A DNA stretch of 64,000 nt from Himantopus leucocephalus (lineage: Eukaryota; Chordata; Aves; Charadriiformes; Recurvirostridae), in NCBI GenBank assembly GCA_003993805.1, contig RSEF01000001.1, forward strand, positions 186,075,594 to 186,139,593. The letters are read 5' to 3'. The position numbers were made by a program, and so were the translations under genes. Below the pieces are notes generated by a model, which saw only the letters and a list, made by a program, of their open reading frames with translations, ran no database searches and had not been told where the DNA came from. How positions within the stretch are numbered: position 1 is the stretch's first letter; the number at the start of each line of letters is the position of its first letter. Below, in pieces: positions 58,137 through 64,000 of this stretch.

Positions 58137-61100
58137 TAGTTTATATAGTCAGTTTATAATGTCCTCTTAAGACCATTATAGTTTGTGCTCTGAAGAGTTA
58201 AATATTCCCTCCTGGGGTGTGTGCCGTGGGTGACCAGAAAGTTTGGATGCAATGCAGACATATAAGTGTCGAAAGAATGGAGTGGTCTTCTATCCAACCC
58301 GTCAGTAGCACTTACTTCTGCTTTTCCTGATCTTTGCAGCCTGACTGGTTGTACAGACCATTTTATTGCAGGGGACAGCATAGCAGATCAGAGACTCATC
58401 AAAAAACTGAGCATTTATATCTGAGGGGTTTCATTTCAAAGCCACTTCCAGCTGACCCAACCATTTAAGTCAAGGATACAAGGTAGTAGGACATGGAACT
58501 AGTCAAAACCTATATGTCATTAGATATATGTTTGTCTCCACTAGTACTATAGACCTTTTACACTCAGGTGAACTACTGAACTTCCTCTTTCAGTTCATGT
58601 GCAGCTCTGAAGAGTAATTTTTAAAATATATGTATCATAAAGGCATATGAAATGCCCAAGGTTCGATATCTAAGTTCTGCTTTGAGTTGTCCTTCATCTG
58701 ACTTAACTTTAAAATAACAGCTCATTTTAAGTCTATCTGAAGTTTAGAGCAGATGGCAAAATTGCCCATCTTGCTAGTAAGATGTAATCTGTTACAAGAT
58801 AAGGGGGGACAGAATGCAGAAGATTTAGAAAAATAAGTCAAATTCATCATTCAGGAATGTAAATCATAGAGCTGTAATATTCTTTCTGAAACTTCTTAAT
58901 GATCAGTTACTAAAAAAGCCAAACTAAGAATGTCAGCCTTACAGCTGCAGCTTCTTAAAACTGATCAAAGCTAAACCCTGTGCTCTCCAAATCTTTAATC
59001 TGATACTGTGCATCCTGCCTATCACCTGTTTCTCTTTGCACAGCAAAATTTGATCACTGATTAAGAAAACTCTGTATACATACCAGTAATTAACCCTTCT
59101 GCCCAGTACTTTCAGTTAGCAACAAAAACCAGATTAGGTTCCTAAAAATTCATACTTAAAACAGAAAAAAATGACAACAAACACTCAAAGAACTTCTGAT
59201 CACACTAGCTCAAGTTTCCATCTGAAAATATGGCAAGCTTACTCATACCATTCGATCACCCGAGTTAAGAATAGCTCCACACTGAAAAATAGTGAATTCC
59301 CACAACTGTACTTATATAAGATGGAAATTTTAACCTCAAGTTACTGAAGACCAAGCTATTCCCCACCATCTCCTTTACAAGTCATTGTCAGAGTTAAAAA
59401 ATTTTTCTTCCTGGTAAGTCTGTTTCAAAGTAAGGAACATACAATGTTGTTGTGCTTTATTAGCTGTCCTGGTTGAAGTGATGATAACTCAGTAGCTGGA
59501 AGGAAGGTTTTCAACTGCCTTTCAGTATTTCTTCCAGTATTTGCTTCATTTCACAAGTCACTTTTCGCCCATTGTCACTACTGGTCTTGTACTTCATGGA
59601 TCCTCCTCTGGCGGACCATCTTGTGTAACAGCACTTAACACACTGTTGCTCCTTTGGAAAAGAGATTGCTGTATTATGACAGCCTCTGCAACTCTGACAC
59701 TGAAGGTAATAAAACCCTTTTTAGCAATGTCCCTAAGTAAGGCTCCTTTACCCTAGTCTGAGGACTGTCTACATGAAGCTGACTCATTGACTACATGATT
59801 TAGTTTTCTTCTTACTGCAGTTCCAAATATGAATGTGTAGTCTCTGCAGTGTAAAATTCATCAACTTTTAGTTTATCTAAAAGATGTTTTGCAATTGACA
59901 TGCAAGCAACATTTAGTTACTTCAATTGACTTCCCCTACAAACACCCTGAGAGGAGGCTTCTTTGTTAGGGAGTCCTTGGGGAAAGGACCTGCTTTTCTT
60001 CATTAGCGGGTGCCAGGAATGAACTCCCTACTCAGTGGCAAGGGAAGCTATGTGTTTGGCATTCAAGAAAATTCCCCCTTGGTTCACCTAAAGAATATGA
60101 ACAATAAACGGTAATGGAATAAGAAATATTTATTTACTTACAGTTTAGGTGTACCTGGTAAGTACAGATACTCTGTTTCAAAAATCTGTATTTTAATATA
60201 TTCATATGCATGCCTAATTTAATGCTACAGTGTTTTGTACATTTATTTTCAACTACAGACCTTGAAACTACTCACTCAAAGGCAAATCTTTGTAGTTCTT
60301 TTTGTTCATAAAAGTCACTTAAAGAGGGAACTTGAAAACCTCATTAACCGCAATTCATCCTTGATCCTTTCATCCCTTCAGAGCTTATTTAAACTTCAAA
60401 GTCTTGACCCATTCAAATGATTTAAACAAGTGCTCTGAAGTTGCACAAGATACATGACAACCAATAAAACTTCTCATAATATGATCTTTCTTCATTGTGA
60501 AATTTTCTATATAGGAATGATGGAGAAGACCTGTAATATCTGAGAGAAAAGAGTCATGTTAAGATTAATTTTATGAAAGAACATGATGGTCCTTGAACAA
60601 GGTAATACTCTGATCGCGTTTTTGTTTCAGCCTTACAAGCACATACTTGTCATGTTGACTGTATTTGGGATATTCCGATTTTTTCAGCATGGTCATATAC
60701 AAACACAATCTCCAATGGCCAAATTCATACAAACACAATGAAAGGCAAAACAGTGATATGGTTCATCATGCCTGGATGGGTCCTTTTTGGCTTAATCCTA
60801 AAATAATTAAAAAAAATAAAGAGGTAATTGCATAGCGTCACTCTCCTACATATCTTACACTTTTTAAAGTTCATTATTTACTTCATATTTCCATGTTTAT
60901 CCTTTTTTCAGTCACTTCCCCTTATGAACAGCGAAAAAGAGAAGTGGCATGATGGTATTAAAAAAAAAATCCTTAAATTTTTATGATTAATTAAGAGTTT
61001 CTGGAATCACATAAAGATGAGAATCTCATTTTCATTGCCCTTTAAATGATTTGTAACCCTTCTTCATAACCAAGAAAAGCTTGAAAATTGGACCATAGGG

Positions 61101-61595
61101 TACCTTAACAACTAAAATGCCATCAATTAGAAGGCCCTTAGCTGGGACTGGTACTGCAATAGCAGTTCCTAATGACCATTGTTATGAACCAGCTTCTGGC
61201 TGACTAAGAGAATAAGAACCCTCCCTTTTTGTGTGGCCTGCATAAAGGACAGTCGCTGTCAGCAGCCTTGGGGAGTGAGGAAGCTGCCTGGAAAACACTG
61301 TTCTTCCCACCTTTCTTCAAATAGTGTAAAAGATACAGCATACATCATACCTGGCAAATTGTTTATTTGTTTGCGTTGTTTTTTCTCTTGCAGAACTTGT
61401 GAGAACTTGGTTTGCAGAACAAGTGAGTTCCAATGGGGTGAGTATGCTGCAGCCTTTGAAAGGGCATTGTAAGCTACTTTTTCCCCAGTGTAAACTAGAT
61501 GCTCTAATGTTCTTGAAATTACTATTGTTTAGTGTTACATTATACAAACTCAGTAATGTATAAGAATGTATAAGAATGTAATTCATTTTATCCCT
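58137..61595. other. AT-rich, no feature recognised
   Basis: A short 10-base tandem (atgtataaga, about three units) sits at 61556-61580. No repeat family or exon was found. Confidence 0.5.
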
Positions 61596-61854
61596 AAAAA
61601 CTTCAGTGCAACCACTCCTTCTCTACTTAAGGAAAANTTTTAGGTTGCACTTCAGTGCAACCACTCCTTCTCTACTTAAGGAAAGTACAATTAGTTCCTA
61701 TTAGTGTTATTGATCATTACAGACCAAGCTGTAGTCATATTCTTGACTNAAAAACTTCAGTGCAACCACTCCTTCTCTACTTAAGGAAAATACAATTAGT
61801 TCCTATTAATGTTATTGATCATTACAGACCAAGCTGTAGTCATATTCTTGACTA
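61596..61854. repeat. Triple near-duplication around two single Ns
   Basis: The sequence starting (aaaaa)cttcagtgcaaccactcc occurs at 61596-61636 (partial), 61650-61748 and 61750-61854. Ns at 61637 and 61749 separate the copies. The two full copies differ at only two or three positions (gaaaGta/gaaaAta, attaGtg/attaAtg). It looks like three contig ends from one locus placed in a row. Confidence 0.85.
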
Positions 61855-62034
61855 AGAAGGTAAGAAAAAAGACAAACTAGAATGGACCAGTTTTGTCAGA
61901 GTGCAATCCCTGACTGTGACACACAGCTACATTCCATCTTCTATTTAGTCTCATTTCTTTCATAATGACTTAGTTTAGATGCTCCTTCAAAAATATGCAA
62001 GGTCACCCTAACATGCCTGTATCTTTCTCTAGCT

Positions 62035-62361
62035 CTCGTTTTTTAATACAGTTGCTATATTGGCTAGTGATAATTACTCATTCCACTCCTCAGTCGATAT
62101 AATTATTGAATATTCTTGTTATCTGTCTTGTAATTTCAGATACTAAAATACGTGTATAAATGTAGCATTGTGTTATGTGAGGTGCTTTGTACGAGTGAAN
62201 GCTCGTTTTTTAATACAGTTACTGTATTGGCTAGTGATAATTACTCATTCCACAGCCGATATAATTATTGAATATTCTTGTTATCTGTGTTGTAATTTCA
62301 GATACTAAAATACGTGTATAAATGTAGCATTGTGTTATGTGAGGTGCTTTGTACGAGTGAA
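62035..62361. repeat. 160-base near-duplication around a single N
   Basis: Bases 62035-62199 recur at 62202-62361 (ctcgttttttaatacagtt ... ggtgctttgtacgagtgaa). There are a few substitutions and a five-base difference near 62085/62251 (cactcctcagtcgat/cacagccgat). The N is at 62200. It is probably an unmerged overlap or two haplotypes. Confidence 0.85.
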
Positions 62362-64000
62362 TCCGTAAGAGTTCTTTCACCGAGTTGAGTGGAAACAGGA
62401 TCAGGCTACTAATAGAGCAGGAGAGACAGAGCAATATAAATCAAATGCTCCACATTTCTATGCTCATTTTCAAGCTGTGTTATGGCTCAGGGCTTAATAA
62501 AAGACCTCATCATATAACTGTGGAAGAAGTTTGTCATGCTTTAGCTCTAAACTTGCCAGGTTACTCCCTCAGCCTAGTGGAAATGTTGTTGCCATCTTTG
62601 CAGAGGGTTTCCTGGTTTCCTTGTTTCATACTAACACTTAGATCTGAGGCCTTTTTCTCAGCAAAATATATTTCAGTAGCTTCTAACTAACTTACTAGTT
62701 CAAACTGCAGGAATACAGACCTTCTTTACAATAATGATAAAAACGTAGCAAGTAATAGTTGTAGACAATGTTTTCTTTGTACAAATCACCATGTAAAACA
62801 GCCTTTTTACCACTGAAATATCTTAGTTCCATAGACCTTAGACAGCATCCTCATTTTTATTTTCTAATACTCTGCTGACACCTTCTGGAATACAACACTA
62901 TTTTGTAACTTTATAGCAGACTTGTGTAGTGATAATGATGGAGTCAATAAAGAAAAACATCTGATGCTGCCACGTGTACCAAAACACAAATATCAGTATA
63001 CCTTTTACATTCTTAGTGCCAGTTTTCACTGACTTTGAAGTATCAAAATCATAGAATAATTAGGAAAATACAATAAAAAGAACTTACCTACATCAAGAGG
63101 ATCAAGTTTCAGGAAAACAACTTTATTGCTGCTACTGCTAATGTCTATATTCAATACTACTCATAAAAACCTTGCTATTGAAATCAAGGGATTAAGGCAA
63201 AAATCTCTGATTTCTTTTTAAAAACGAGTAGAGTTTAAAATCAGGAACAGGACATCCTTTCAGCCCCTAGCTCGTCTTCCTCATTTAATTCCTCTATATT
63301 CTTTACTCCCCATCAATGTATCTGAGGGTGAAAGTCTCGAAGCATATAAAGTTTCACCGCTTGAGTGTGAGCGTGACCCAGTTATCCATGACCTCTACAT
63401 GAAGCTGGCAGGTATAACATAAGATTTATGGGAGACCTTCATCCTTCTGGAGCTGCAGCTGGAGACCAGGCATCAAATGCCTAAAATGACAACAAATACT
63501 TATATTTAGGCTACTGAATCCCCTTGTTGCCATATTCAAAGACAATTTCAGGGACACCTAGTTGACTTTCATCCTTAATGACTGAAAAATAAAAATAGCT
63601 ATTGTTCCTTCTTTAAAAAAAAAAAATAAATAAAAAGAACATGCGACTCATAAAGGTAGCATCTCAGGTTCCTGCCTTTGATGTAGTCACAATCATGATG
63701 CAGTGCAACAATGATGAAAAACTGCTTTGCTTTTTTTTAAGAGAAAGACTTGCTTGATTCTAACAGGTTTTTTTTATGGTGGTATTTTAAACATGAATGC
63801 CTTTACCTCCAATGTTCAAAAATTTTGACAGAACAGATTTCCATTTGAAAACAGTGATTCAATTAAATAATAATAATTTTAAAAAATTGTTGTGGGTTAA
63901 CTCACATGAAGATACAGGAAATAATAAAATTATTTACTTTGTGTAACAAAAATTCATTCTTCATTATAATTACATTGGATCCAGCTACCTATTGAAAAAA
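62362..64000. other. AT-rich, no feature recognised
   Basis: Ordinary sequence to the right edge. The 101-codon frame at 62385-62690 has no domain or splice support. Confidence 0.5.

Noticed and set aside
61655..61855. Frame that seems to encode a tandem repeated peptide
   Set aside because: The two peptide copies come from the false duplication on the two sides of the N at 61749.
63045..63075. 'aatcatagaataatta', resembling a reversed CR1 octamer tail
   Set aside because: The CR1 3' UTR (ttggaagggacc...) does not follow, so the match to the octamer is chance.

Overview
The window is bird nuclear DNA, AT-rich and gene-poor, as in a large intron or an intergenic stretch. The call to birds rests on the repeats. 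There are many 5'-truncated CR1 LINE fragments with the avian CR1 3' end (a 'ggttggactagatgat' style tail followed by ATTCTATG-type octamers). There are also copies of an avian LTR family with a TATA-like ATATTTAAGAA and an AATAAA signal. The order of bird cannot be fixed from this. No gene could be named.

Layout. 1-13 kb: mostly featureless AT-rich sequence with a CR1 tail at the left edge, two CR1 scraps (4.3 and 8.1 kb) and a GC-rich patch at 2.0 kb. 13.3-14.0 kb: a CR1 scrap and a decayed LTR 5' part. 22.7-23.9 kb: a nearly complete solo LTR of about 1.16 kb. 26.3 kb: a CR1 3' end. 27-40.7 kb: little recognisable. 40.7-47.4 kb: the densest mobile-element block. It holds a 1.6 kb CR1 ORF2 fragment with readable reverse-transcriptase motifs fused directly to a second, 5'-truncated copy of the same LTR, then another CR1 ORF2 fragment, a 340-base pyrimidine microsatellite and two abutting CR1 fragments. 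51.4 kb: a perfect 33-bp-stem palindrome. 52.3-55.3 kb: three more CR1 fragments, one cut by a 100-N gap. 55.9-58.2 kb: a GC-rich block with short degenerate repeats, beside minus-strand open frames that may be a decayed endogenous retrovirus.

Possible host gene. On the minus strand four short open segments (14538-14641, 11105-11155, 8543-8610, 6569-6863) have good splice signals, and their reading phases agree from one to the next. They may be exons of an unidentified gene running from right to left. Less certain candidates lie at 18.2 and 35.6 kb (minus) and 38.7 kb (plus). Sequence just upstream of 14641 looks exon-like but changes frame, so the gene could be a relic. All of this is low confidence without a protein or RNA search.

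Assembly state. The sequence contains nine isolated single-N characters. Seven of them sit between two nearly identical copies of 31 to 165 bases, which looks like overlapping contig ends placed side by side without merging. There are also a 10-N and a 100-N gap. Short tandem duplications at these points should not be read as biology.
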